Source: Carideicomes alvinocaridis
GTDB taxonomy: Bacteria; Pseudomonadota; Alphaproteobacteria; Rhodobacterales; Rhodobacteraceae
Direction: 5' to 3'
Assembly: GCA_005473895.2 (NCBI GenBank)
Contig: SRJI02000005.1
Coordinates: 62,001 to 126,000, forward strand
Length of the DNA stretch: 64,000 nucleotides
Of this stretch, positions 28,050 through 37,852 are shown in pieces. How positions within the stretch are numbered: the stretch's first letter is position 1; each line of letters begins with the position of its first letter. Made by a program: the position numbers and the translations under genes. Under the pieces are notes generated by a model. It saw only the letters and a list, made by a program, of their open reading frames with translations. It was not told the origin of the DNA and made no database searches.

Positions 28050-28128
28050 CGCGCGGAGAGGGTGCAGGGGCTCTGCCCCTCGTCGCTTCGCTCCTCACCC
28101 CGCCATATTTATGGACCAGAGAAGCTGG
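28050..28128 (-). repeat. Dispersed intergenic element, copy 3
   Basis: Second copy within the tandem duplication: core CCATAAATATGG (on the minus strand, about 28102-28113) plus the same GC hairpin. Its core matches copy 1 exactly, whereas copy 2 has one changed base. Confidence 0.7.
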
Positions 28129-28199
28129 GGGCGCGCGCCCTTGTTCGCGGGCCGGGGCGGGCGGGCGGCGCGAGCGGGGCCCGGGTGGTCAGGCGGGGG

Positions 28200-29126
28200 T
28201 CAGGCGGAGAGGAAGCCGCGCTCGGCGATGAGGGCGAGGAGGTCCTCGAGGCTTTCCTCCTCGGTCTTTCCGGACGTGTCCAGCTGGGCCTGGGCCTTTT
28301 CGTAAAGCGCCTCGCGGCTGGCGAGGATCTCGCGCAGCTGGGCCATGGCCTCGGGGTTGCCGGCCATCGGGCGCTCGTCGCCCTGGGCGCGGACGCGGGT
28401 CATGTGTTCCGTCGGCGAGGTGCGGACCCAGATCGTGTGGAAGCGGCTGCGGAGATAGGCGTAGGTCTCGGGCTCGGACACGATGCCGCCGGCGACGGCG
28501 AGGATCACCCGCTCGTTGCGCTCCGCCACCTCGGCCAGGGCACGGCCCTCCAGCTTGCGGTAGCCCTCCTGCCCGTAGAGCGCCATGACCTCGTCGACCG
28601 GCATGCCGCTGTCGCTCTCGATCACGCGGTTGAGTTCCACGAAGGGCAGGTCCAGCCGCGCGCCCGCCATCCGGCCCAGGGTGGACTTGCCCGCCCCGCG
28701 CAGGCCGATCAGGCAGAGGCGCTGCGCGCGCTGGCGGCCCGCCGGCTCCGGGTCGAGCAGGGACAGCACCTGTTCGCGCAGATCCTCCGGCGCGCGGCGC
28801 CAGAGCGTGGCAATGCGGGCGGCATCGGAGGTCCAGGGATCCTCTTCGCTCACCAGCCATTCGACGCGGTTGTCCAGCGCCTCGGCCACGCGGTGCAGCA
28901 ACCCGATGGAGATGTTGCCCGCCCCCGCCTCGAGCTGGGCGAGGTAGCGCGGCGAGACGCCGGATTTCTCCGACAGGACCCGGCGGGGAATGCCCTTGAG
29001 TTCGCGCGCCCGGCGGACCCGTTCCGCCACCCGGCGGATCAACGCGTCGGGCGGCCGGCCCTCGCCGGTCCCGTTTCCCGCCTCGCCCCGCGCCGCGCCG
29101 GGGCCGCTTCCTTCGGCCTCGTCCAT
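28200..29126 (-). CDS. boxR: BoxR transcriptional regulator (HTH plus shikimate-kinase-like domain)
   Basis: A 308-residue fusion: a low-complexity N-terminus, an XRE-type helix-turn-helix (about 28-92, with LSEKSGVSPRYLAQLEAG), a linker, then a shikimate-kinase-like domain with P-loop GLRGAGKST (141-149). This is the architecture of BzdR/BoxR, repressors of benzoate pathways that bind benzoyl-CoA through the kinase-like domain. It is the last gene of the run starting at boxC. TGCA-type operator candidates upstream of boxC and of the ligase gene fit its known DNA preference. Confidence is high because of the context. Confidence 0.93.
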   Translation of the reverse strand: MDEAEGSGPGAARGEAGNGTGEGRPPDALIRRVAERVRRARELKGIPRRVLSEKSGVSPRYLAQLEAGAGNISIGLLHRVAEALDNRVEWLVSEEDPWTSDAARIATLWRRAPEDLREQVLSLLDPEPAGRQRAQRLCLIGLRGAGKSTLGRMAGARLDLPFVELNRVIESDSGMPVDEVMALYGQEGYRKLEGRALAEVAERNERVILAVAGGIVSEPETYAYLRSRFHTIWVRTSPTEHMTRVRAQGDERPMAGNPEAMAQLREILASREALYEKAQAQLDTSGKTEEESLEDLLALIAERGFLSA

Positions 29127-29207
29127 GATCCCGACACTGCCCTTTCCGGAGATCCGTTCCGCAGTGATAGCAATGCCGGTGACCGAGGCAAAGCCCGGCC
29201 GCCGCCT

Positions 29208-29633
29208 CTACTGCGCCGGCTGGGGTTGCAGCACGGCCTCGATCTTTTCGCGCACATCGGCCGGGGGCGGCGCCTTGCGGAACACGTCGGCCTGGGTGAA
29301 GACGTTGACGAACTCGCCCTCGAAACACAGCGTGCCGCCCTGCCGCCCGACCACCCGGAAGGTGATCGAGGTCGTGCCCAGCCGCACCGGCACCACCTCG
29401 CAGATCAGCCGGTGGCGCGGGGTCACGGGCGAGCGGAAGTCGATCGACATGTGCACGAAGGGGGTGCCGAAATTGCGATCGAGCTCCATCTGGTACCAGC
29501 CGTCGCCGTCCAGCAGATCCTCCCAGAAGCCGTTGATGGCATCCAGCGCCCAGTTCGGGATGCGGCCGGTATAGGCGATGCGGGCCGGGTCGCAATCGGC
29601 CCAGGTCACGCGGATTTCATGTTCGTAGCTCAC
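29208..29633 (-). CDS. 4HBT-type acyl-CoA thioesterase
   Basis: A 141-residue hot-dog-fold protein of the 4-hydroxybenzoyl-CoA thioesterase family, with the active-site segment VTWADCDPARIAYTG holding the catalytic Asp. In a box cluster it may release CoA from dead-end aromatic or ring-opened thioesters. The start is a GTG at 29633, as no ATG is suitably placed; the Shine-Dalgarno is weak. It lies between boxA and boxR on the same strand. Confidence 0.85.
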   Translation of the reverse strand: MSYEHEIRVTWADCDPARIAYTGRIPNWALDAINGFWEDLLDGDGWYQMELDRNFGTPFVHMSIDFRSPVTPRHRLICEVVPVRLGTTSITFRVVGRQGGTLCFEGEFVNVFTQADVFRKAPPPADVREKIEAVLQPQPAQ

Positions 29634-29706
29634 TGGTGCCCCGCTTCGGTCGTCGGTAGTGCCGGCTCGCGCCCCGGCGGCAAGGTGGCCGGGGGCGCGA
29701 GGCGGG

Positions 29707-30900
29707 TCAATAGGTCTCCACGTGGTAGCGGCCGGAGCCTCGCATCTCGTCGCGGATCGCCGCCCAGTCGAGCCCGGCGCCGCGGGCGATGTCCGACAGC
29801 GCCTCGTTGACGCCGTGCTCCATCGCCTTGAGCCCGCAGATATAGATGTGCCCGTTGGGATCGCGCAGCAGCTCGGCCACCCGATCGCCCTCGGCCCGAA
29901 GCTGGTCCTGCACGTACATCTTGGGATGGCCGTCCTCGCGCGAGAAGGCGAAGATCTTGTGCATGAAATCCTCGGGCACCTTCTTGAGCGGGCCGAAATA
30001 GGGCAGGTCCTTGGGCGTGCGCGCGCCGAAGACCAGCGTCAGCGTACCCTTGCGGGTCGGCATCTCGCGCTGGCGCCGCATGGTGAAGGCGCGGAACGGC
30101 GCGGAGCCGGTGCCGGTGCAGATCATCAGCAGATGCGCCTCCGGGTCCGAGGGCAGCAGGAAGGTCGCGCCGAAGGGGCCGGTCACCTTGACCTTGTCGC
30201 CCTTCTGCAGGTCGCAGACATAGTTGGAGCAGACGCCCTTCTCTTCCCGCTTCACGGTCAGCGAGACGTTGTTGTAGTTCTGCCGCTCGCCATCGCGGGG
30301 CGACGAGACGGAATAGAGCCGCGGCAGGTGCGGCTTGCCCTCGGCATCCTCGCCCGGGGGGATGATGCCGATCGACTGGCCCTCGAGCACAGGGAAGGGC
30401 AGCGAGCCGAAATCGAGGATGATGTGGCGCACGTCGCCGTCGGACTCGGCCCCGGTCAGGCGGTAATTGCCCTGCACCGTCGCCTCGGCCGGCTTGCCGA
30501 GATTGTAGAGGTTGACCGAGGGCTTCGACGCGGTGGCCGGTGCCTTGGACTTGCCGCCGGCGCCGGAATGCGCCTCGGCCAGCAGGGCGGCCATGGCGTC
30601 GTCCATCGCCTCCATGCCGTCATCCTCGCCCTCGGCGGTCTCGATCTCTTCCTGCTCGGGCAGCTCGTCCCATTCGAACTGTTCCTCGAGGGAATAGGGC
30701 TCCTTCACCACGCGCCATTCGTCGATGGAGCCGGTGGGGCAGACCGGGATGCAGTCCATGCAGAACAGGCATTTCTCCGGGTCGACGACCACGTTGTCGT
30801 CGTTGTGCTCGATGGCGCCCACGGGGCAGGTCATCTCGCAGGTGTAGCACCGGATGCAGATCTCCGGGTCGATCAGGTGTTGCTTGATCGGCTTGTTCAT
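29707..30900 (-). CDS. boxA: Benzoyl-CoA 2,3-epoxidase reductase subunit BoxA
   Basis: The electron-transfer partner of BoxB. 397 residues: an N-terminal pair of 4Fe-4S clusters (CIRCYTCEMTCPVGAI and CLFCMDCIPVCPTGSI), an acidic linker (about 75-115), then a ferredoxin-NADP reductase-like FAD/NADPH part with RLYSVSS for FAD and GTGSAPFRAF for NADPH. The order and length match BoxA. The ATG at 30900 overlaps the stop of the preceding small gene by 4 bases (ATGA), showing tight coupling. Confidence 0.96.
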   Translation of the reverse strand: MNKPIKQHLIDPEICIRCYTCEMTCPVGAIEHNDDNVVVDPEKCLFCMDCIPVCPTGSIDEWRVVKEPYSLEEQFEWDELPEQEEIETAEGEDDGMEAMDDAMAALLAEAHSGAGGKSKAPATASKPSVNLYNLGKPAEATVQGNYRLTGAESDGDVRHIILDFGSLPFPVLEGQSIGIIPPGEDAEGKPHLPRLYSVSSPRDGERQNYNNVSLTVKREEKGVCSNYVCDLQKGDKVKVTGPFGATFLLPSDPEAHLLMICTGTGSAPFRAFTMRRQREMPTRKGTLTLVFGARTPKDLPYFGPLKKVPEDFMHKIFAFSREDGHPKMYVQDQLRAEGDRVAELLRDPNGHIYICGLKAMEHGVNEALSDIARGAGLDWAAIRDEMRGSGRYHVETY

Positions 30901-31241
30901 GGCTTGCCCTTCATGAATAGCTCATCCGACCAGTCATGGTCGTGACATTTCTGGATCTCGGCGTCCATCTCCTCGTCGGTCCGGATGCCAAGCTCGGCGT
31001 AGAGGCCCGCGCCCGGAGAGGGCCTTTTGTCGCCCTTCCTCACCACGAGAACCGGGAGAAGCGGGAGGCCGTGCCGGTGGAGGCGCCGCGCGATGTCGTT
31101 CAGGACGGGACCGCATCCCTGGTTGGCCAGGTCGAAGGCCGCCGCGAAGTCGGAATAGGAAACGGTCTCACGCGCTGCGGCGACACCCGCAAGAAAGGCG
31201 GCCGTGGCCGGATCGTAGCGGTCCTTCCCCCGTTCAGCCAT
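30897..31241 (-). CDS. Box-cluster protein of unknown function
   Basis: Not recognised. 114 residues with SYSDFAAAFDLANQGCGPVLNDIARRLHRHG in its middle (split as two helices) and PLLPVLVVRKGDKRPSPGAG. The pattern is faintly like a small winged-helix/alkyltransferase-like fold seen in other small proteins, but this is weak. The coupling is strong: it overlaps the preceding 56-residue gene by 8 bases and boxA by 4, so all three are surely one message. A role in assembly or control of the epoxidase is a fair guess only. Confidence 0.7.
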   Translation of the reverse strand: MAERGKDRYDPATAAFLAGVAAARETVSYSDFAAAFDLANQGCGPVLNDIARRLHRHGLPLLPVLVVRKGDKRPSPGAGLYAELGIRTDEEMDAEIQKCHDHDWSDELFMKGKP

Positions 31242-31404
31242 CGCGCCGGTACAGGAGAACCTCCGGCAGCATCAGCGCCTCGGCCAGCGCCCGGCAATGG
31301 CCGGTGCAATCGCGGCAGCCGATGCAATCCCCGCGCAGCGCGCTGAGCTTCAGCGCCAGCGTGCGGGTCTGGGCGGTGCCGGTGGTGCCGTGGGTGACCT
31401 GCAT
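31234..31404 (-). CDS. 56-residue Fe-S-like mini-protein of the box operon
   Basis: A short gene between boxB and the 114-residue gene, below usual length cut-offs. The product (start MQVTHGTTGTAQTR, end VLLYRRDG) has the cysteine pattern DCIGCRDCTGHCRA, that is C-x2-C-x2-C-x3-C, which is the usual half-motif for one 4Fe-4S cluster. Its stop overlaps the next start by 8 bases (ATGGCTGA). A Shine-Dalgarno-like GGGAGG lies upstream. It may be a ferredoxin-like donor or scaffold for BoxA/BoxB, which is inference. Confidence 0.72.
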   Translation of the reverse strand: MQVTHGTTGTAQTRTLALKLSALRGDCIGCRDCTGHCRALAEALMLPEVLLYRRDG

Positions 31405-31430
31405 GGGACCTGTTCCCTCCCATTCGGTTG

Positions 31431-31493
31431 CGGGAGGCGCGTCGCGCCGCGCCTCCCGGGATGTTCGCGGGCGGAGGGCGGCAGGCGCCCTCC
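31431..31493 (-). repeat. Paired strong hairpins inside the box operon
   Basis: Two neighbouring inverted repeats lie in the 97-base gap after boxB: an 11-bp stem (CGGGAGGCGCG, 31431-31441, with CGCGCCTCCCG, 31448-31458) and an 8-bp stem (GGAGGGCG, 31473-31480, with CGCCCTCC, 31486-31493). Neither has a T tract. They may protect the 3' end of a boxC-boxB message or reduce expression of downstream genes. They may be a degenerate copy of the dispersed intergenic element. Confidence 0.6.
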
Positions 31494-31501
31494 CCGATAA
31501 C

Positions 31502-32953
<1,452 letters not shown>

Positions 32954-33037
32954 TTCGGGTCCTCCTATGGGAACGGCGGGTCGGGTTCCGCCCTGCGAGG
33001 GCCGAGGCACCCTGCCCCGGCCGCCGCCTGTCGTCTG

Positions 33038-34696
33038 TTACACGCGCTGCATGTTGTATTCGCCGCGCTGGCCGGAGCCGTAGCGCTGAAGCGCGCCGGC
33101 CTCGCCCACCGCGTTCGGGCGCTGGAAGATCCAGTTCTGCCAGGCGGTGAGCCGGCCGAAGATCCGGGTCTCCATGGTCTCGGGGCCGGCAAAGCGCAGG
33201 TTCGCCTCCATCCCGGTCATCGCGTCGGGGGAGAAGCTGGCGCGTTCCTCGGCGAAGATGCGCACCTCGTCCTCCCAGTCGATGTCGTCCAGGATGTAGG
33301 TCACCAGGCCCAGCTCGTCGGCTTCCTCGGCCTCGAGCTTTTCGCCGATGTGCGACTTGAGCTTTTCCACCGCCTCGGGCTCGGCCAGGAACCGGGTCTG
33401 AAGCCGGGTCAGGTCGTTGCCCATCGGGTAGCGGCCGAAATTGGCCTCAGTCAGGGTGATGCCGGCGAGCGGGCGGTTGTCGCCCTCGAACTCGTCTTCC
33501 ATCATGTAGGACCGGTCGACGGCCCACAGGATTTCCGCCAGCACCCCGGCAAAGCACGAGCCGTGCTCGACCAGCGCGACCAGGCTGCGCGAGGTCATGT
33601 CGATGCGCTTCATCACGCGCTTCCAGTATTCCAGCACCTCGTTGGCCAGCCAGTGCTCGGCATTGTCGAGCATCAGCTTCTCGTGCGCCGCCACCTTCTC
33701 CGGGTCGCCCTGGGTGGTGAAGGTCAGCAGGCCCAGCTCCATCTCGTTGAGGCGCAGGTGCAGCAGCGCGTCGTCCAGTTCGCGGGCCGCGCGCAGCATC
33801 CAGGCCTCGGCGCCCTGGGCGTGGAACTCGTCCATGCTGGCCGGCGCGTCCTCTTCGGGGCCGCGGATCAGGATGGTTGCGGTGCGTGCGTCGCGGTCCA
33901 GCGTCACCTCGACCGTGGAATAGGTCACCGAGCCGTCATCGCCGAAGGTCCGGTCGAGCGGCTTCAGTTCGATCCCCTCGCCGGTGGCCTTGCCGGAGGC
34001 GGCGGCGAATTCCTTGGCCCGCTCCACCACGGCCTCGTCGAACTTGGAGTTCGGGATGACCTCGTCCACCAGGCGCCAGTCCAGCGCGCGCTTGCCCTTC
34101 ACGCCCTCCTCGATGGAGCAGAAGACATCGGCGCGGTCACGGCGCACCTTGCGCTTGTCGGTCACGCGGGTCAGCCCGCCGGTCCCCGGCAGAACCGCCA
34201 GCAGCGGCACCTCGGGCAGTGCCACCGACGAGGTGCTGTCGTCGGTCAGCATGATGTGGTTGCAGGCCAGCGCCAGCTCGTAGCCGCCGCCCGCGCAGGC
34301 GCCCTTCACGGCGCAGATGTATTTCTGCCCGGAATCGGCCTCGGCCGCCTCGAAGGTGTTCCGGGTCTCGTTGGTGAACTTGCAGAAGTTCACCTTGTGC
34401 GCATGTTCGGCACCGCCCAGCATCCGGATGTTGGCCCCGGCGCAGAAGACGTTGTCCTTGCCGGACTGCATCACGACGACCTTCACCTCGGGATGTTCGA
34501 AACGCATGCGCTGCACGACGTCCGCCAGCTCGATATCCACCCCCAGGTCATAGGAGTTGAGCTTGAGCTTGTAGCCGTCGAACAGGCCGGCGTTCTCGTC
34601 CACATCCATGTAGAGATTGGCGACGTCGCCATCATACTCGACCCGCCAGTGACGGTATTTCGAAGGGTCGGTCTGAAAGTCGATTCTCTTGCTCAT
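33038..34696 (-). CDS. boxC: 2,3-epoxybenzoyl-CoA dihydrolase BoxC
   Basis: Hydrolyses the epoxide to 3,4-didehydroadipyl-CoA semialdehyde and formate. 552 residues, a crotonase-superfamily protein of about double length: the first part has ANIRMLGG and GACAGGGYELALACNHI (oxyanion hole), the second TSRSLVALVEHGSCFAGVLAEI. The ATG at 34696 is chosen over an upstream in-frame ATG (34741) because it matches BoxC starts (MSKRIDFQTDPSKYRHW). It heads the boxC-boxB-boxA-boxR run, with TGCA operator candidates just upstream. Confidence 0.96.
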   Translation of the reverse strand: MSKRIDFQTDPSKYRHWRVEYDGDVANLYMDVDENAGLFDGYKLKLNSYDLGVDIELADVVQRMRFEHPEVKVVVMQSGKDNVFCAGANIRMLGGAEHAHKVNFCKFTNETRNTFEAAEADSGQKYICAVKGACAGGGYELALACNHIMLTDDSTSSVALPEVPLLAVLPGTGGLTRVTDKRKVRRDRADVFCSIEEGVKGKRALDWRLVDEVIPNSKFDEAVVERAKEFAAASGKATGEGIELKPLDRTFGDDGSVTYSTVEVTLDRDARTATILIRGPEEDAPASMDEFHAQGAEAWMLRAARELDDALLHLRLNEMELGLLTFTTQGDPEKVAAHEKLMLDNAEHWLANEVLEYWKRVMKRIDMTSRSLVALVEHGSCFAGVLAEILWAVDRSYMMEDEFEGDNRPLAGITLTEANFGRYPMGNDLTRLQTRFLAEPEAVEKLKSHIGEKLEAEEADELGLVTYILDDIDWEDEVRIFAEERASFSPDAMTGMEANLRFAGPETMETRIFGRLTAWQNWIFQRPNAVGEAGALQRYGSGQRGEYNMQRV

Positions 34697-34764
34697 CTCA
34701 TGGCTCTCCGCGCGTCTGCTTGCTGCCTTTATAGGCGGCATGAAAGTTTGGGTAAAGGGTTTTA

Positions 34765-34832
34765 TGCATCATAATGCCTCGACTTCGGCGCTATTCTGCC
34801 TCTACCCGCTCAGTATTTTGCACTATTGTGCA
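34765..34832. promoter_or_regulatory. boxR: BoxR operator candidates upstream of boxC
   Basis: TGCA-N6-TGCC at 34765-34778 and a perfect TGCA-N6-TGCA (TGCACTATTGTGCA) at 34819-34832, in an AT-rich gap of 126 bases before boxC. BzdR/BoxR are known to bind TGCA repeats of this spacing. The second site overlaps the stop of the DUF309 gene. Confidence 0.7.
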
Positions 34833-35266
34833 TCTTTCGTTATTTCGGCGCTCTCCGCCTCGGCCCTGATTCCCCGCGTCTCGGCCAGCAGCCAGTCGCG
34901 GCTCAGGTCAAAGACCGGGGCGTCCGCGCTCATCGCCTCCTCGGCCAGCGCGCATAACCGGCGCGCCGCCCGGGGCTTGTCCATCCGAAGCTTCAGCCGG
35001 GCATTGGCGAGCTGGATCAGCCCCTGCACCGCCCCGCGATCGGAATCGCCCTCGGGCAGGGCCATCCAGACGGCCTCCAGCACCTCGTGGCACTCCCAGT
35101 AGAAGCCCTCGCGGTAATAGACCTGCCCCGCCTCCCATGTCCGGGTCCGGGCCAGATCCGCCGCGCCCATCCCCTCCGTCACCTCCGCCTTGACGGGGTC
35201 GAAGGCGTCCTCCGCGTGCCGCGCGTTGCGGCCGGGGACATAGGCGTGATCGGGGCGCGGGATCAT
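34823..35266 (-). CDS. DUF309-family protein
   Basis: A 147-residue protein with the DUF309 signature REGFYWECHEVLEAVWMAL, where the His and Glu look like metal or catalytic residues, and LIQLANARLKLRM in the next helix. Function is unknown in the family. ATG at 35266, 5 bases after the alpha/beta hydrolase stop, so it is the third gene of the ligase operon. Its TAG lies in the operator region of boxC. Confidence 0.82.
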   Translation of the reverse strand: MIPRPDHAYVPGRNARHAEDAFDPVKAEVTEGMGAADLARTRTWEAGQVYYREGFYWECHEVLEAVWMALPEGDSDRGAVQGLIQLANARLKLRMDKPRAARRLCALAEEAMSADAPVFDLSRDWLLAETRGIRAEAESAEITKDAQ

Positions 35267-35271
35267 CCGGG

Positions 35272-36090
35272 TCAGGCGACCTCCACCTCGGCCGCCTCCA
35301 GCCGTTGCAGCCGGGCGACGAACTCCTGCACCGCGGCCAGCACCTTTTCCGGCTGGTCCTGGTGCGGCGCGTGGCGGCACTCGTCCAGCATCAGGACGTC
35401 GACCGGGGCATAGCTGCGCTCGGCGATCTCGTCGATCTGCGCCTTGGTGCCGTACTGGTCGTCGACCCCCTGGATGGCCAGCGTCGGGATGCGGATGTAG
35501 TCGATCACCTCGGCCACGTTCCACGCCTCGAACCCCGGGTCGAGCCAGGCATCGTTCCAGCCGCGGAACGCGTTTTCGGGGTCGCGGTGATACTTGCCCA
35601 GCTTCGCCTTGAGGTCCGTGGTCTCGTAAGCCGTCTTCGCCTCGGCGATGGAGGCCAGCCCCATCGGCTCGGTGAAGAAATGCGGCGCCATGAGGATCAG
35701 CCCGCGGATGCGGAAATCCTCCACGCTGCCAGCATAGATCGCGGCGATGGTGGCGCCGTCGGAATGCCCCATCAACACCGCCTGCCTCACCCCCGCCTGG
35801 TCCAGCACCTGCGGCAGCACCTCGACCGCCTCGCGTGTCATGTAATCCAGCGGCCGCGGCAGCTCGGCCGGGTCGGACTGGCCGTAGCCCGCCCGCGAAT
35901 AGACCAGCACGCCGCAGCCCGTGACCTCGGCCACCTTCGCCGGCACGTCCCGCCACAGCGCGAGGCAACCCAGCCCCTCGTGCAGCATGACGATGGTCAT
36001 CGCCTCGTCGGGCGCGGGGCCGAAGCAGGCATATTCCAGCCGCTTGCCCCCGGCCTCCAGCATGTCCTTCGGCGTCTCGCTCCATTCCAT
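35272..36090 (-). CDS. Alpha/beta hydrolase of the benzoate operon
   Basis: A 272-residue hydrolase: oxyanion region VMLHEGLGCLALW, nucleophile elbow GHSDG (MGHSDGATIAAIYAG), and a late ECRHAPHQDQPEKV with the catalytic His. The start used is the ATG at 36090, whose first base is the last base of the ligase stop (TGATG). Alpha/beta hydrolases are frequent in box clusters and may act on CoA esters or lactones, but I cannot assign a substrate. Confidence 0.86.
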   Translation of the reverse strand: MEWSETPKDMLEAGGKRLEYACFGPAPDEAMTIVMLHEGLGCLALWRDVPAKVAEVTGCGVLVYSRAGYGQSDPAELPRPLDYMTREAVEVLPQVLDQAGVRQAVLMGHSDGATIAAIYAGSVEDFRIRGLILMAPHFFTEPMGLASIAEAKTAYETTDLKAKLGKYHRDPENAFRGWNDAWLDPGFEAWNVAEVIDYIRIPTLAIQGVDDQYGTKAQIDEIAERSYAPVDVLMLDECRHAPHQDQPEKVLAAVQEFVARLQRLEAAEVEVA

Positions 36091-37625
36091 CAGCAGGACT
36101 CCCGCAGCTTGAAGCGCTGGATCTTGCCGGTCGCGGTCTTGGGCAGGTCGTCCACCACCTCGATCCAGCGGGGATATTTCCACATCCCGATCCGTTCCTT
36201 CACGAAATCCTTGAGCTCGTCCTTGACCGAGGCGTCCGCCCCGTTCTTCAGCACGATATAGGCCGCAGGCTTGGTCAGGTTCTCGTCATCCTCGCGGCCC
36301 ACCACGGCGGCCTCAAGGACCGAGGGGTGCGAGACCAGCGCCTGCTCCACCTCGAAGGGCGAGACCCAGATGCCCGAGACCTTGAACATGTCGTCGGTGC
36401 GCCCGCAATAGACGAAGCGGCCGTCCTGCAGCTCGTACTTGTCGCCGGTCCGCGTCCAGTGCCCCTGGAAGGTCGCCATGCTCTTCGACCGGCGGTTCCA
36501 GTAGCCTTCCGCCGAGGAGGGCCCGCGCACCAGCAACTCGCCGACGCCGCCCTCGCCCAGGTCCTCGTCATGCTCGTCCACCAGCCGCACCTCGTAGCCG
36601 GGCACCGCCATACCCGAGGTGCCGTAGACGCAGTCGCCCGGCCGGTTCGACAGGAAGATGTGCAGCATCTCGGTGGAGCCCACGCCGTCGATGATCTCCG
36701 CGCCCCAAAGCCGCTCCCACCGCTCGCCGATCTCGCGCGGCAGCGCCTCGCCGGCCGAGGTGCAGATGCGGATGGCGTGGTCCGGCTCGGTCCCCGCCTT
36801 TTCCTGCGCGGCGACCAGCGCGGCATAGAGCGTCGGCACCCCGCAGAAGATCGTCGGCCGCTCGCGCTGCATGATCTCGAAGACGCTGTCGGGGGTCGGC
36901 CGGCCGCCGAAGATCACCGTGGTGGCGCCCACCGACATCGGGAAGGACATGGCGTTGCCCAGCCCGTAGGCAAAGAACATCTTGGCCACGGAAAACACCG
37001 TGTCGTCCTCGCGGATGCCCAGCACCTGGTCGCCGAACGTGTCGCAGGTGGCCTTGAGCGAGGAATGCACGTGGCGCACCCCCTTGGGCGTGCCGGTGGA
37101 GCCGGAGGAATAGAGCCAGAAGGCCAGCTCGTCCTCGCTGGCCTCCACCGCCTCCTGCGGCTCGGCATCGGCGACGAAATCGGCATAGCTCGTGGTGCCC
37201 TCGGGGGCCGCGCCGATCACCACGACGGCGCGCAGGTAGCGGTTGCCGTCGATGGCGGGTTTCACCACGTCCCACAGCTCTTCCGAGACCACCAGAACCG
37301 AGGCGCGGCTGTCTTCGAGGATCGTCTCGTAGACCGAGGACGACAGCAGCGTGTTCAGCGGCACCGGGATCGCGCCCGCCTTGATCGATCCCCAGAAGGT
37401 CACCGGAAACTCGATCTGGTCGCGGACGATCATCGCCACCCGCTCCTCGCGCCGGACGCCGGCCCGGGTCAACGCGCCGGCGAAACAGGCGGTCTGGCGG
37501 GCAAGCTCCCCGTAGGTGAGCGTGCGCTTCTCCCCGTCCGCCTCGCGGAAGGCGGGCTTGTCGGCGCGCCCTTCCCCGATGTGACGATCCACGAAATAGC
37601 TGGCGGCATTGCCCGCTTGCGACAT
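36090..37625 (-). CDS. bclA: Benzoate--CoA ligase
   Basis: Activates benzoate to benzoyl-CoA with ATP, the entry step of the box pathway. 511 residues of the AMP-forming ligase family: P-loop YSSGSTGTPKGVRH, GVGSTEMLHIFL, TGDKYE and the C-terminal Lys in KTATGKIQRFKL. The sequence pattern fits benzoate-CoA ligases (also called badA). ATG at 37625 after an upstream region with BoxR operator candidates. It is coupled to the alpha/beta hydrolase. A close 4-hydroxybenzoate ligase is possible but the box context favours benzoate. Confidence 0.9.
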   Translation of the reverse strand: MSQAGNAASYFVDRHIGEGRADKPAFREADGEKRTLTYGELARQTACFAGALTRAGVRREERVAMIVRDQIEFPVTFWGSIKAGAIPVPLNTLLSSSVYETILEDSRASVLVVSEELWDVVKPAIDGNRYLRAVVVIGAAPEGTTSYADFVADAEPQEAVEASEDELAFWLYSSGSTGTPKGVRHVHSSLKATCDTFGDQVLGIREDDTVFSVAKMFFAYGLGNAMSFPMSVGATTVIFGGRPTPDSVFEIMQRERPTIFCGVPTLYAALVAAQEKAGTEPDHAIRICTSAGEALPREIGERWERLWGAEIIDGVGSTEMLHIFLSNRPGDCVYGTSGMAVPGYEVRLVDEHDEDLGEGGVGELLVRGPSSAEGYWNRRSKSMATFQGHWTRTGDKYELQDGRFVYCGRTDDMFKVSGIWVSPFEVEQALVSHPSVLEAAVVGREDDENLTKPAAYIVLKNGADASVKDELKDFVKERIGMWKYPRWIEVVDDLPKTATGKIQRFKLRESC

Positions 37626-37771
37626 GTGCTGTCCTCCCTGGCCCGCCCCCGCGCGCCCCGATGCTCCGGCGCCGGGTGACGATCTGCTCCCGTATCGGCG
37701 TCGGGCGGCCGCGTGGGTCGCCCCCGTCGCGCCCCTCATAGCGCCGAATGCCCCGAAATGCGAGTCATTAA

Positions 37772-37836
37772 TGCGCTATAATGCAAGTCCGGCGTGATAT
37801 TGCACTGCAGCACGAGCACCTATGCACTTTCATGCA
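37772..37836. promoter_or_regulatory. boxR: BoxR operator candidates upstream of the benzoate-CoA ligase
   Basis: TGCG-N6-TGCA at 37772-37785, TGCACTGCA at 37801-37809 and a perfect TGCA-N6-TGCA at 37823-37836, all within 65 AT-rich bases, about 150-210 bases before the ligase start. The spacing matches the boxC sites. Confidence 0.7.
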
Positions 37837-37852
37837 CCCCGCCCGAACGCGA

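Larger units (their letters stand above)
27427..28128 (+). repeat. Two-unit tandem duplication, 351-bp period
   Basis: Unit 1 is 27427-27777 and unit 2 is 27778-28128. Each holds the last 68 codons of the M48 peptidase plus about 147 bases of downstream DNA. A 10-base sequence GGGCGCGCGC occurs at the start of unit 1, at the junction (27778) and just after unit 2 (28129), marking the likely recombination points. I count ten differences between units: six in coding DNA, all synonymous, and four outside it. Confidence 0.93.
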
